A DNA stretch of 64,000 nucleotides, taken from positions 1,364,001 through 1,428,000 of the forward strand of contig NW_020194552.1 in assembly GCF_002865645.1 (NCBI RefSeq). Direction: 5' to 3'. Below the pieces are notes generated by a model. It saw only the letters and a list, made by a program, of their open reading frames with translations, was not told the origin of the DNA and made no database searches. A program made the position numbers and the translations under genes. Within the stretch, counting starts at the first letter, position 1. The number at the start of each line of letters is the position of its first letter. This DNA is from Hyaloscypha bicolor E. Lineage: Eukaryota; Ascomycota; Leotiomycetes; Helotiales; Hyaloscyphaceae. Below are positions 54,787 to 64,000 of the stretch, one piece after another.

Positions 54787-54918
54787 TCCCTTCGTCCGGT
54801 GAGACATTGCCACACTAGCGGCCTCACATAAATATCCCTACTTCGGATTATGTGTCTGCCGAATTAGGGATATTCATATGCGGCCGCTGATGTGGCAATG
54901 TCTCACCGGACGAAGGGA
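54787..54918. mobile_element. 132-bp hairpin MITE with TA target duplication
   Basis: Almost the whole element is an inverted repeat. Its first 28 bases (TCCCTTCGTCCGGTGAGA... to ...CCACA) match the reverse complement of its end perfectly. Two short mismatched patches follow, then pairing resumes through AGCGGCC and AATATCCCTA. TA flanks both ends (54,785-54,786 and 54,919-54,920). This fits a Tc1-mariner-type miniature element. It shows no RIP. It sits directly against the LINE RNase H fragment, whose readable frame resumes at 54,922. Confidence 0.88.
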
Positions 54919-54921
54919 TAA

Positions 54922-55202
54922 CACAATGTGACACAGTCTACACTGACGCCTCAGCCAAGGACACTAACCTCGGCGCAGCGGCAGTCCTTCTCGACGAGAA
55001 CAGCAGCATCAAGAAATTCAAGCAAGTCAACATTAGTCCGGCAAAGCACTGGTCCGCCCACGCGGCCGAGCTGATTGCAATCTACTTCGCGATCACGATA
55101 GCCCAGGAAGTACAGATAGAAGGGAACAAACATGGCAGGACACAACCGCGCACTTTTGCCATAGTCAGCGACTGCAAATCTGCACTTCAAGCGATTGGAA
55201 AC
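54922..55202 (+). pseudogene. LINE RNase H domain, N-terminal half
   Basis: The plus frame encodes the first part of a type-1 RNase H as found at the C-terminus of Tad-like LINE polyproteins. The first catalytic Asp lies in VYTDASAKD (54,936), the Glu in AAELIAIYFAI (about 55,065) and the second Asp in VSDCKSALQAI (about 55,168). The frame ends with TAG at 55,203-55,205, where similarity stops. The part with the last catalytic residues is missing here and is found at 60,961 onward, in the correct order and on the same strand. Composition is normal, with no RIP. The reverse transcriptase is absent from the window. Confidence 0.85.
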
Positions 55203-56150
55203 TAGCAGTGTGTCAAAAAAAAATCAAGGCTAGTTAATTATAATTCACTATAGTTAATTATAGTTGATTATAATTTGATTCAGTAGATTTTGACTTGATT
55301 TGATTTGATTATAATTATAATTAATTATAATTAACTATAATTATTACATAATATAAGAAAACTTGAATTTCTCAAATAACTTAAAAGATTATTAAATAAC
55401 TAATAGCTATATTAATAAGATATTAATAAAACTTATAAAAAATATATAAGGGTATAAAGCTAGTCTAAATCGGGTATAAAAATAGTTATTCTCCTTAGAA
55501 ATCTCTTCTTTATCTTTTATTCTTATTTTCTGCTTTTTTATTCCTCCTTATTTTAAGAGATATTAAGGTTAATTAAGGATTATTAAGATAATTTCGAATA
55601 TATTAAGTAAAAATAAATAAGTTTATAGTTAAAAGCTTCTTAATTAGAGCTGTAGTTATTGAGATATTTATATATAAAATTAGAGGAAAAGAGAGTAACT
55701 TGAGGAAAATTACTTATTTATATATAAAATCTCTAGAATCTAGATAATTCTTTAATAAATATCTAATTAGATATAATCTCCTAATATTAAAGCACTTACT
55801 TATAAGAGGGCCTATTTTTAGCTATTTTACTTATAATAATAAGATTTATAAAATAGCGAGAAATTACTAGAAAATCGAGAAGGTTTTAGTACTTTTGGCT
55901 CGTACTACTTTGCTTACTAAGTAGTATAATATCCGATTTAGTAAGGAGTACCTTAAGTAATACCGGATATAGGCTAGCCTAAGCCTTATTTTAGCCTTAT
56001 CTCGCTTTTCTAATCTCTGAATATACGTATACGGTCACGTGACTAAATAATTAACTATAATTAACTATAGTTAATTATAGTTAATTATAAATTAATTAAG
56101 TAGATTTTGACTTGATTTGATTTGATTTAGAGGTAATAATTATATTAAGC
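55203..56150. repeat. Unknown insert with duplicated TTGATTTGA motif ends
   Basis: A direct repeat containing AGATTTTGACTTGATTTGA occurs at 55,282-55,310 and 56,099-56,127, each time beside palindromic runs of TTAATTATAGTTAATTATAG type. The middle (55,440-56,035) has mixed composition and a possible decayed plus-strand frame. The layout resembles the two ends of a small transposon of about 0.9 kb, but the family was not recognised. The insert starts CAGTGTGTC right after the broken RNase H frame. Confidence 0.5.
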
Positions 56151-59100
56151 TAAATTATTTAATATACTAGAAACTAGCCAGAGAACTAATTCTGGGAGTT
56201 CTAAGCTTTATATAAGGCAGGTATACTTTTCTTCTTTTTATAGTAAAGCTATTTATATATTTATATTTATATTTATATTTATATTTAAAAAAACTTATTA
56301 CTTTTATTTATAAATTATTTTAAGGCTTATTTTTATATATAGCTGTTTTTTTCTTATTTATAAATTCTTTTTTTATTAAATATAAATATATTATATTTAT
56401 AAACTTATATTTATATAATTATAAATATATAAAAACTTTTTAATATATATTATATATAAAAAGATTATAAAAGATTATAAAAGCTTTTTATAGCTTTTAT
56501 TAAATTCTTATTTATATATATAAAGTTCTTTTTTATAAGCTTTATTTTTATTTATAAAACTTATATATAAAAATTCTTTTTTTTTAAAAAAAAAATTTTT
56601 TTATAAATTTTTTTTATAAAGTAATAGGTTTATTTAATTTTTAAAGAAAAATAATATTTTTATAAGCTATTTATTAAATATATAAAGCTCTTTTTTCTAT
56701 ATATTAAGCTTTTTTTTTAGCTTTTTTTTTTAGCTTTTTATATATATATTTTTCTTTTAAAACCGGCCTTTTAATTTATTATATAAATTAATTATAAAAT
56801 TTAAATATATTTTAATAATATATATATTTATTTATTATTTACTTATTATATATATATACTAAAGAAAAACATATAAAGGAAATAATAAATATATATATAA
56901 GAATTTAAGTATTTAAAAAGCTATTTTAATAAGAAGAAAAGAAAGAAAGAAAGAAAGAAAGAAAAAAGAGTATTATATATAGAGTAATAAATAGCTGAAA
57001 GTATATAACTTAGCTATATAACTATTTCTTGATTTCTTACTATAATATCTATATACTTTTTTTTATTAATTTAATATTTTTTAAATTAAAGCTTTTTTTA
57101 AAAAAGAATTAAAATTAAAATTAAATCTTATAATATTATATTTATAAATAATTATAAGTATTTATAAGAAAGTTATTTATAAAATATAAAAAGAATTATA
57201 TTTAAATTAGATTTTAAATTATTTAAGTTATAAGAACTAATTTATTTTTATTATAATTTTTATATATTAAATATTAAATATAATAATTTACTCTTTTATA
57301 AATTTTCTATTAATAATTTTATATAAGTATTAAAGTTAATAATAATTTTATTATAACTTAAAGTTCTTTTTATTTTTATTTATATTTATATTTATAAATA
57401 TTTTAAATATTTTATAAAAGTTCTTTTAGTTTAATATTTATTTATATAATATTAATTTTTTATAAATTATTATTATTTTTAATTATATAAATATAAAGTT
57501 ATATTTATAAGTTTTCTTTAAGTTTTTATTTAATTTATATATTTAATTTATTTTTATAAGCTATTTTAAGTTTTATTATTTCTTATAAACTTTAAATTAT
57601 ATATATAAAATTCTTTTTTCTAAAATATAATTATATTATATTTATAAGCTTATATTAATTTAATTATAAATATATAAGAACTTATAATTTAAAGCTCTTT
57701 TATTAAAATTATTAAATATTAATTTATAATCTTATTTATATCTTTTATTAAGTTTATATTTATATATAAATCTTTTTTTTATTATATAAAATTTATAAAG
57801 TTTTAATTATTTTTATAATTTTATTATAAGGTTTTTTTTATTAAATTATTCTTTTCTTTTTATAAGCTCTTTAAAATATTATTTAAATTTATATCTTTTT
57901 TTAAACTTTAGTTTTATTTATAAAACTTATTTTTTTATATAAAAACTAAAGTTTAAACTATATATTTTAAATATCTTTTTATTTTTTTATTTTTTTTTAT
58001 TTCCTTTTATAAAAATAACTTATTTATTTTATTTCTTTTTATAAAAATTATTTATTTATTTATTAAACTCTTTTAGCTTTTATTTTAATTATATATATAT
58101 TTCTTCCTTAATATTTAATCTTTAATATATAATATAAATTAGTTAATATTTAAATATTAAATAATAATTTATTATATAAATTAATTATAAGATTTAATAG
58201 TTTTTAAATAATATATAAAGAAAAAATATAAAAGTAATATATAATTTGAATTAATTATTATTTCTTATTTTATAAATTAATTTCTTTTAAATATTTTATT
58301 TTATATTTAGATATATATAAAACTAAAATTTATATTATAATTAATAATATAAATATAAATATATATAAAGAAAAAAATTTAAAAAATAATTCCTTTAAAT
58401 TTTATTTATATTAATTCTTTTTAGAGATTCTTTTATAAATAACTTTATTTAATTATAAAATTTAATATATAAATAATATTAATTTTTATTTTTATTTATT
58501 TATATATAAAATATTAAAATATTAATCTAATTCTAGAAATTTTAAGTTTAATTTAAAATAAATATACTTTTTCTTTTTTATATTAAAGTTATATTTATAT
58601 TACTTATATTTATTTTATTTTATATATAATATTTTAGCTTAAACTTTATTTATAAAGCTTTTTTTTATTTATATAAGTTTTATTTATATTTAAAAAACTT
58701 TTTATTTTATAAATTATTATAGCTTTTAATTATATTTATATAATTTTTCTCTCTTTTTATAAGTTTCTTTAAACTATAGTTTTATTTTAGAAGCTATTTT
58801 AAATCTTATTATTATTTATAATACTTTTTTAAACTTTATTTTTATTTATAAAGCTTTTTTTATTAAATATAATTATATTATATTTATAAATTAAAATATA
58901 TAATAACTTATAATTTAAAGATTTGTATTTAAATAATTAGCCTTTTATTTTATATATTAAATTAAATACTTTTTAATATATATTATATATAAAAAATAAT
59001 ATTAAAATTTATAAAAAGCTTTTTTAAATATAAGCAAAATAATATTAATTTATAAATTTATTATTAAAACTTATATATTTATTTATATCTTTTATTAAGC

Positions 59101-59832
59101 TTTTATTTATATATATAAAGCTTTTTTTTATAAGCTTATTTTCTTAAGTTTTACTTATATTTTTATGTTTTTTTTAAGCTTTATTTTTATTTATAAAACT
59201 TATATATAAGAATTTATTTTTAAAAAAACTTATAAATATATATTATTTATAGTTTTAAATTAAGTTTTAAAACTTAAAATAAGTTTATATTTATTTATAA
59301 ACTTTTTTAAATCCTTTATAAGTTTATAAGGCTTTTTTTTATTAAATTCATTTTATTATTATTTTTTAGCTTTATATATATATATTTAAAACTAGCTATT
59401 TAATTTATAATATAAATTAATTATAAAATTTAGGTTTTTTTTTAATAATATATTTCTTATTAAGAAACTAAATAAGTTTAATACTTATATTAATATTTTA
59501 AATAAGCTATTATAAAAGTAATTATAAATAAGAAATATATAAGCTTTTAAGTTCTTTATATAATATTTTTAATTTATAATTTAATTATATAATATAAATA
59601 TAAATATTTGAATTTTTAATATATTACTATAATATATTATATATTTAAAAATAATATATATATAATTATAACTTATAATATTTTAAAAAAGGAATTCTTT
59701 AATTAAAAATATAAATAGATTTTTAAATCTTATTACTTATTATTTCTTATATTAATTAGTTTTATTTTTATATATATTAAATTAATTTTTAAACTTTTTA
59801 GCTTTATTTAAAAATATTTTTTATATTTAATA

Positions 59833-59866
<34 letters not shown>

Positions 59867-60111
59867 TATAAAATAATTTTAGAATTTAGAATTTTTATAA
59901 ATATATATATTTTAAAAAAGAATTAATTTCTTAATTTAAGATTTAATTTAATAATTTTAATAAGTTTTTATATAATTATTAAAAGCTTTTAAATATAAAT
60001 TTAAAAGTAATAATATTAAAGTAATAATATTAAAATAAGATATTTTTATTATAATTTAAGATTTAATAAATAATTTAATTTATAAAAAATATAAGTTTAA
60101 TTATTTATATA
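56150..60111. other. Extremely AT-rich low-complexity block
   Basis: Over long stretches there is hardly any G or C outside AAGCTT-like words. It includes an (AAAG)n tract at about 56,935-56,965 and an (ATA)n tract at about 59,826-59,865. No coding signal was recognised. Confidence 0.6.
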
Positions 60112-60600
60112 TATTTCTTAAATATATATATATCTCTTAAATATATATATATCTCTTAAATATATATATATCTCTTAAATATATATATATTTCTTTAATA
60201 TATATATATTCCTTAAGTATATATATATTTCTTAAATATATATATATCCTTTAAATATATATATATCTTTTAAGTATATATATATCTCTTAAATATATAT
60301 ATATTCCTTAAATATATATATATCTCTTAAGTATATATATATTCCTTAAATATATATATATATCTTTTAAGTATATATATATCTCTTAAATATATATATA
60401 TCCCTTAAATATAGATATATCCCTTAAATATATATATATATTCCTTAAATATATATATATCCTTTAAATATATATATATCCCTTAAATATAGGTATATCC
60501 CTTAAATATATATATATCCCTTAAGTATATATATATTCCTTAAGTATATATATATCTCTTAAGTATGTACGCATCCCTTAAGTATATATATATATCTTGA
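60112..60600. repeat. About 20-bp minisatellite, roughly 24 copies
   Basis: Units have the form YYCYTTAARTATATATATAT. Spacer words vary between CTCTT, TCCTT, CCCTT and CTTTT. One late unit, at about 60,559-60,578, reads CTTAAGTATGTACGCATCC, i.e. G and C where the others have A and T, and probably preserves the sequence before mutation. The array ends at the border with normal-composition DNA. Confidence 0.9.
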
Positions 60601-60869
60601 GGATATACTTTTTAAGCAATTATTAAAGGGTAAGGAAGGGATATGCTTCTTGCCTGCCTTTGGTACGCGTACCAGGGGCTAAAGAATAGCCGAAAAAGAA
60701 AGCCTTACTTTACGATAAAATTATAAAAATTAGCTTGCAAAGTACGGGGGAAGGAGGCTAGAAGGGAATCCAATTCTCAATTGCATAAGCACCCGTTCTA
60801 GGATTTACCCAGAGAGGGTGCTTATGCATTCTAATCAGAGTTGGCCTCCTGTCATTTCCCCTTTGGGCG
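60601..60869. other. Non-coding island with a perfect 12-bp stem
   Basis: GCATAAGCACCC (60,783-60,794) and GGGTGCTTATGC (60,816-60,827) form a perfect stem around a 21-nt loop. Looser complementarity outside it (GGAGGC at about 60,749 and GCCTCC at about 60,844) suggests a degraded MITE. No gene was seen. Confidence 0.6.
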
Positions 60870-60958
60870 TACACCCATGTTTTAGGAATGCTACGCGAGC
60901 AAAACAGGGATGTTGCAGGGATTGGCAGGGGCACACTGTTTTTGTATCTATCCCGTGC
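60870..60958. repeat. Repeat X, copy 2
   Basis: GAGCAAAACAGGGATGTTGC through TATCCCGTGCA matches 54,531-54,597. Similarity ends at TGCA in both places. The LINE reading frame resumes immediately to the right, so this sequence is probably the right terminus of whatever split the LINE. Confidence 0.65.
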
Positions 60959-60960
60959 AG

Positions 60961-61682
60961 GAGGCCCGGCCAGCACCTACTGTAGTGCGCAGCATTTATG
61001 AACTAGTGGAAAACCCGAAAAGAGAACACCGACGAAGGCTCGGGCTCCAATGGATACCAGGACACAGCGGAAACGCCGGAAACGACGCAGCAGACAAGCT
61101 CACCAAAGACGCAGTCAGCCCGGAATAATGCCACCAATTCCAACACCTCGTCTCAGCCCAGAAAAAAGTGAACAGAGAACGAATATACGACGAATGGGAA
61201 AGGGAATGGCGATCCTCCGAAAAGGGCAAACATCTACGCAGAATCGACAAAGGGCTCCCCTCGACACACACACGGCGCCTCTACAACCCGCTCCCAAGGA
61301 ACCGAAGCTACCTCCTGATGCAACTCAGATCGGAGCATTGCTGGTTGGCAAGTCACGGTAAGGAAATAGACCGTAGGGCGAAGACAAGTGCGAATGCGGA
61401 GCACGAGAGAGGGTGGTACACGCCCTAGTCGACTGCCCAAAACTACGAGACCTGAGACTGCAATTACGCAGCAAGATCGGGGATGCCCTCAACAACACGC
61501 CAGCGATGCTTGGAGGGCAAACCAACGACACCCGGGGAAACCCCAAGAGAAGAACACTCAACAGGGAAGTACTTGACGCAGTCCTGGACTTCGCCGGGGC
61601 CTCCCACAGATTCCAAGCGAGAGGGGAAAAGGCCCAAGCCGGGGCCCATGGACAGCAGACGGGAGCACAGGGCAGGAATTAA
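60961..61682 (+). pseudogene. LINE RNase H C-terminal half and zinc-knuckle tail
   Basis: The frame at 60,961 reads VVRSIYELVENPKRE and then the RNase H end with catalytic His and Asp in WIPGHSGNAGNDAADKL (about 61,051-61,100). An in-frame TAA at 61,126-61,128 probably replaces CAA. The frame continues to about 61,350. A frameshift then leads to a second frame with a CCHC knuckle: C-E-C-G at about 61,390, then H and C in HALVDCPKL (61,414-61,440), as in Tad-like LINE termini. This frame ends at TAA 61,680. With 54,922-55,202 it forms one RNase H domain. One stop and one frameshift make it a pseudogene, with little RIP otherwise. Confidence 0.85.
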
Positions 61683-61871
61683 AGAAGGCCCAGAAACAGT
61701 GAAACGGGCAAATCAAAACCATTCTTTCCTTACCTTTCTATTTTCCTTTCCGTAACTCTAGGCAACTGGTCAATGTACGATAGAAACACAAAGAGAGACC
61801 AAGTAGTGGTAGCCTGCATATCCCAGACAGGGGAGAGGTCAGGGTAAATGAAAACCACCACCACCACCACC
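61683..61871 (+). repeat. LINE 3' UTR ending in an (ACC)6 tail
   Basis: The sequence after the LINE stop has no ORF and ends in six ACC units at 61,854-61,871. Many LINEs end in a simple repeat rather than poly(A). The next bases, CTTGTCTATTATAG, belong to a repeat found again at 62,622, so the (ACC) tract is a plausible LINE 3' end. Confidence 0.6.
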
Positions 61872-61900
61872 TTGTCTATTATAGTAAGCCGTAAGCACTA
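61870..61900 (+). repeat. 31-bp dispersed repeat, copy 1
   Basis: CCTTGTCTATTATAGTAAGC and the following 11 bases match 62,622-62,652 with two mismatches. It starts where the LINE tail ends. Confidence 0.75.
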
Positions 61901-62858
61901 CTTACCGTTTGTAACTTGATAAATAAATTGATAGCTGTGCGAGCCGACCACTCGGACGCCGTCAGCCGAAGAATCGGCTGCCAGGAAGCGGGGATCGTTG
62001 CTGCACTATACGATTTATGCCAGCGATGCTGTGACTGCATACAGTTCTCAGCCCTGCAGTAACTAACTTAGGTTTGTTTACTGATCTTAAGCAAGCTTCC
62101 GCACGTAAATGGCAGCCAATTACAATTCTCAGTAAAGAACTTTGGTACAGACCAACACAGTCCGGGGGTTTTAATGTCTAACAAATGAAGAAACATAGTG
62201 TAGGCAATGACACTAGACACGCCCTCTAACCCATACAAGGTATACATGCTTGACCCTTACTCTTGCCGGCGGACCTCAAGTGATGGGCGTCGCCAAAAAT
62301 ACACTGAAAAGTGAAGGGTGAATAGCATCTAGCACACACGTCGAGGGGTCACCGAAGGACCGCTAGCAACCCTAGTTTACTGTCCCTTGTGCTTGACGCG
62401 CCGTACCATGTATGCAGAGGTGGGGCGCCGGCGTCGCAGCGACAAGGTTTCTTCGAATGAATACAGTAAACCCTCTCCATGACCGGCACTTTGACTAAGG
62501 ATATGCGCAGCTTAATAATCAAATCCGTCACCACCCATTTAACTAGGCGAATAATGATAATTTGGCCACTCTGATAATCATTCCGAATATCCAGCTCGTA
62601 TGTTAGCTCCTGAAAAAACGCCCTTGTCTATTATAGGAAGCCATAAGCACTATTAACAGGTCAGCTCGTATGTTTGGTATCCTCGAGCATCTAACCGCGT
62701 ATACTATGCTGCTCTGGTTGCGAATGTCACAGCTTCGGGCGAGCTCGCCTTTCCAACTAGGGGTTCCGAGCTGACCGAGATGTAACAGTGAGATGTGGCA
62801 AGTCATAAGCCTTTAAATTTGGTTAGCATCGATGAACCCATTGTTGCGAGGATCGTTT
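61901..62858. other. Normal-composition intergenic region, no gene recognised
   Basis: GC content is balanced and there is no RIP signature. Short open frames exist on the minus strand (62,349-62,534 and 62,603-62,806) but show no motif or codon bias I trust. A small hairpin, CAGCCGA-AGAA-TCGGCTG, lies at 61,963-61,980. At 62,592-62,674 a 13-bp direct repeat (CAGCTCGTATGTT) brackets 57 bp that include the second copy of the 31-bp repeat. Confidence 0.6.
62605..62661 (+). mobile_element. 57-bp insertion flanked by a 13-bp duplication
   Basis: CAGCTCGTATGTT occurs at 62,592-62,604 and 62,662-62,674. The 57 bp between include the 31-bp repeat shared with 61,870-61,900. The structure looks like a target-site duplication around a very short insert, such as a severely 5'-truncated retroposon. 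Confidence 0.55.
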
Positions 62859-62859
62859 C

Positions 62860-62866
62860 TATAAAG
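62860..62866 (+). promoter_or_regulatory. TATA box of the secreted-protein gene
   Basis: TATAAAG lies 89 bp upstream of the ATG, a typical fungal distance once a short leader is allowed for. The leader has CCAAC/CAAC words and no upstream ATG. Confidence 0.6.
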
Positions 62867-62954
62867 GCTCCCAAGGCCCTTCCCTTCCTACGGCAACCCA
62901 AGAACTTAGTCTACCAACACCGAAGAGTCCCCAGTCCACGACAATAGGGAGAAA

Positions 62955-63556
62955 ATGCTGTTCCTCGCTCTTCTCGCGCCTCTCCTCCAGCTTGCGGCTG
63001 CTGCTCCTGCCACGGATGTGGCAGTGGCAGGCCGCACTCATCTCCTTGGGAAGCGTAGTGATGGTACGGGAGTACACCTTGTGAACTGTGATCGCTTTGG
63101 AGGCGAGGGCACAATTTTGCCCGCGAGTTCCTACGTCGTTGTACGTTTGCCACCGTGATCCTCTAGCTCTTGTTGAGGATTTCCAAATAACCATATCGCG
63201 TTAGTAGTTCTGCCCGGTCGATAGCGACTGCAAACATGTGCCCAACTCAGACAACAGCTGCACCATGTCAAGCAACTTCCTCTTCACCTGGGAGGGAGCG
63301 GCTCAGGCTTGCACATTCCCTACTGGCGTTCGTTTTGCTTGGTTCATCGACTCCGACGCACAGTCGAAACCTAACTTCCAGCATATTGGGTAAGTCTTGC
63401 GAAGCTATCCAGCGCGGCCAAGCTCGGCGACTAACATCAAGGGACCATAGCGACGGTGGTAACCAGTTCCGGGCGTACGCGGGTTTCAAGGACGACCAGC
63501 ACACCATGTTCAACCAGGGATCTAGGTCGTGCCACTCTATCTACTACTTCATCTAA
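62955..63556 (+). CDS. Small secreted six-cysteine protein, three exons
   Basis: Proposed exons are 62,955-63,140, 63,208-63,389 and 63,451-63,556 (474 nt, 157 residues plus stop). Intron 1 (67 bp) has GTACGT...TAG. Intron 2 (61 bp) has GTAAGT, a CTAAC branch site and CATAG. Joining keeps the frame exactly (phase 0, then phase 2). The protein starts with a hydrophobic signal peptide (MLFLALLAPLLQLAAAAP). A short pro-segment follows, ending in the Kex2 site LGKR at residues 31-34. The mature part has six Cys (NCDRF, VFCPV, SDCKH, NSCTM, QACTF, RSCHS), allowing three disulfides, and ends SIYYFI. It resembles small secreted proteins of plant- or insect-associated ascomycetes, i.e. an effector candidate, but I cannot name a family or function. 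Base composition is normal and no RIP stops are present, so it is probably functional. A TATA box and AATAAA flank it. Confidence 0.82.
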
Positions 63557-63640
63557 GAATAGCCAGGGGAACGGCCATAACGGACACGTAGTCAAACAAC
63601 AACTGCCAATAGTCAGCAGTAGCTAGGAGAAGAGCATTAG

Positions 63641-63646
63641 AATAAA
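63641..63646 (+). terminator. Polyadenylation signal AATAAA
   Basis: AATAAA lies 85 nt after the stop codon, followed by a return to AT-rich DNA. Confidence 0.55.
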
Positions 63647-63659
63647 GAACCCCTGTAAC

Positions 63660-64000
63660 CTTTTAATTAATTATTCAATCTATTAGGCTACTTGTTTACA
63701 GAGCCTATATATTTCTAACTTGCTCTATTTCTCTTTATAGACATACTAGAGTAATCTTTTTTAGATTTGTTTGTATTCTTTTAATAACTAATAAATAAAC
63801 TAATTAAATAAATATAAAACCTTATATTTATACCTTTATTATTTTATAATATAATAATTTTGCTTATTATTTTAGATACTTTATTTAATTTAGTACTTTT
63901 TAATTATCTTATTAGCCTCTTTTTAAAATATATATAAATCTGAAATTATTTTTATTTAACCTATATATAATTATTTTAAATTTACTTTATTTTTTTCGTA
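63660..64000. other. AT-rich RIPed block resumes
   Basis: Composition shifts back to A+T within about 100 bp of the gene's 3' end. Nothing is recognised up to the window edge. Confidence 0.6.

Noticed and set aside
54465..54827. Minus-strand open frame of 120 codons
   Set aside because: It runs through repeat X and into the MITE palindrome, has no recognisable motif and begins inside the MITE arm.
54951..55190. Minus-strand open frame of 79 codons
   Set aside because: Antisense of the LINE RNase H domain, which has its catalytic residues on the plus strand.
60112..60600. Telomere repeat array
   Set aside because: The CCCTTAA words resemble telomeric CCCTAA, but the unit is about 20 bp with an alternating AT core, so it is a minisatellite.
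61050..61361. Overlapping plus and minus open frames across 61.0-61.75 kb
   Set aside because: Shadows of the GC-rich LINE tail; only the frames with the GHSGN and CCHC motifs are meaningful.
62859..63194. Minus-strand frames over the secreted-protein gene
   Set aside because: Antisense to exon 1, which has a signal peptide, Kex2 site and splice-compatible end.
63236..63556. 106-codon plus-strand ORF beginning MCPTQT
   Set aside because: It reads exon 2 in the wrong frame through intron 2. The spliced model gives the Cys-containing protein; only the last exon is shared.

Overview
The window looks like a repeat-rich, gene-poor stretch of a filamentous ascomycete (Pezizomycotina) chromosome. 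Long blocks are almost pure A+T, with very little CpA, TpG or CpG. Recognisable transposon proteins survive in them, but their Trp and Gln codons have become TAG/TAA, Cys has become Tyr, and catalytic Asp has become Asn. That is the signature of repeat-induced point mutation (RIP). Short islands of normal composition (about 12.8-14.9, 15.3-16.6, 22.8-25.2, 50.3-52.4, 54.46-55.2 and 60.6-63.65 kb) hold nearly everything that can be read with confidence. Two introns with GTAAGT/GTACGT donors and a CTAAC branch site in the one apparently intact gene also fit an ascomycete. The genus cannot be named from the sequence.

Layout. 1-12,914: a minus-strand Ty3/Gypsy LTR retrotransposon, heavily RIPed, with a 303-bp LTR at its right end and a partial LTR at the window edge. 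Reverse transcriptase and integrase relics are readable. Downstream of pol lies a further relic of more than 900 codons in one frame that I cannot assign. 12,915-14,860: a minus-strand pseudogene of a RecQ-type helicase (telomere-linked-helicase-like) interrupted by that retrotransposon. 15,295-17,036: a complete small LTR element with 234-bp LTRs and a 5-bp target duplication that carries only gag. 22,787-25,220: a Fot1/pogo-like DNA transposon. 25,931-26,233: a solo copy of the Gypsy LTR. About 27.5-32.29 kb: a Helitron with Rep and PIF1-like helicase domains and a long palindrome at its 3' end. 32.3-50.3 kb: RIPed DNA with three tandem arrays (52-, 34- and 64-bp units). 50,303-52,391: a Tigger/pogo-like transposon with perfect TIRs. 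54.46-61.87 kb: two halves of one LINE RNase H region separated by about 5.75 kb, plus a 132-bp hairpin MITE and a 20-bp minisatellite. 62.86-63.65 kb: a three-exon gene for a small secreted six-cysteine protein, with TATA box and AATAAA signal.

How it works together: this is a transposon graveyard in which successive insertions (Gypsy into RecQ, unknown DNA into the LINE, a MITE beside it) were inactivated by RIP. RecQ-like helicases of this type are often subtelomeric in fungi, so a subtelomeric position is a reasonable inference, but no telomere repeat is present. The single intact-looking gene encodes an effector-like secreted protein beside this AT-rich DNA, the arrangement described for 'two-speed' fungal genomes.
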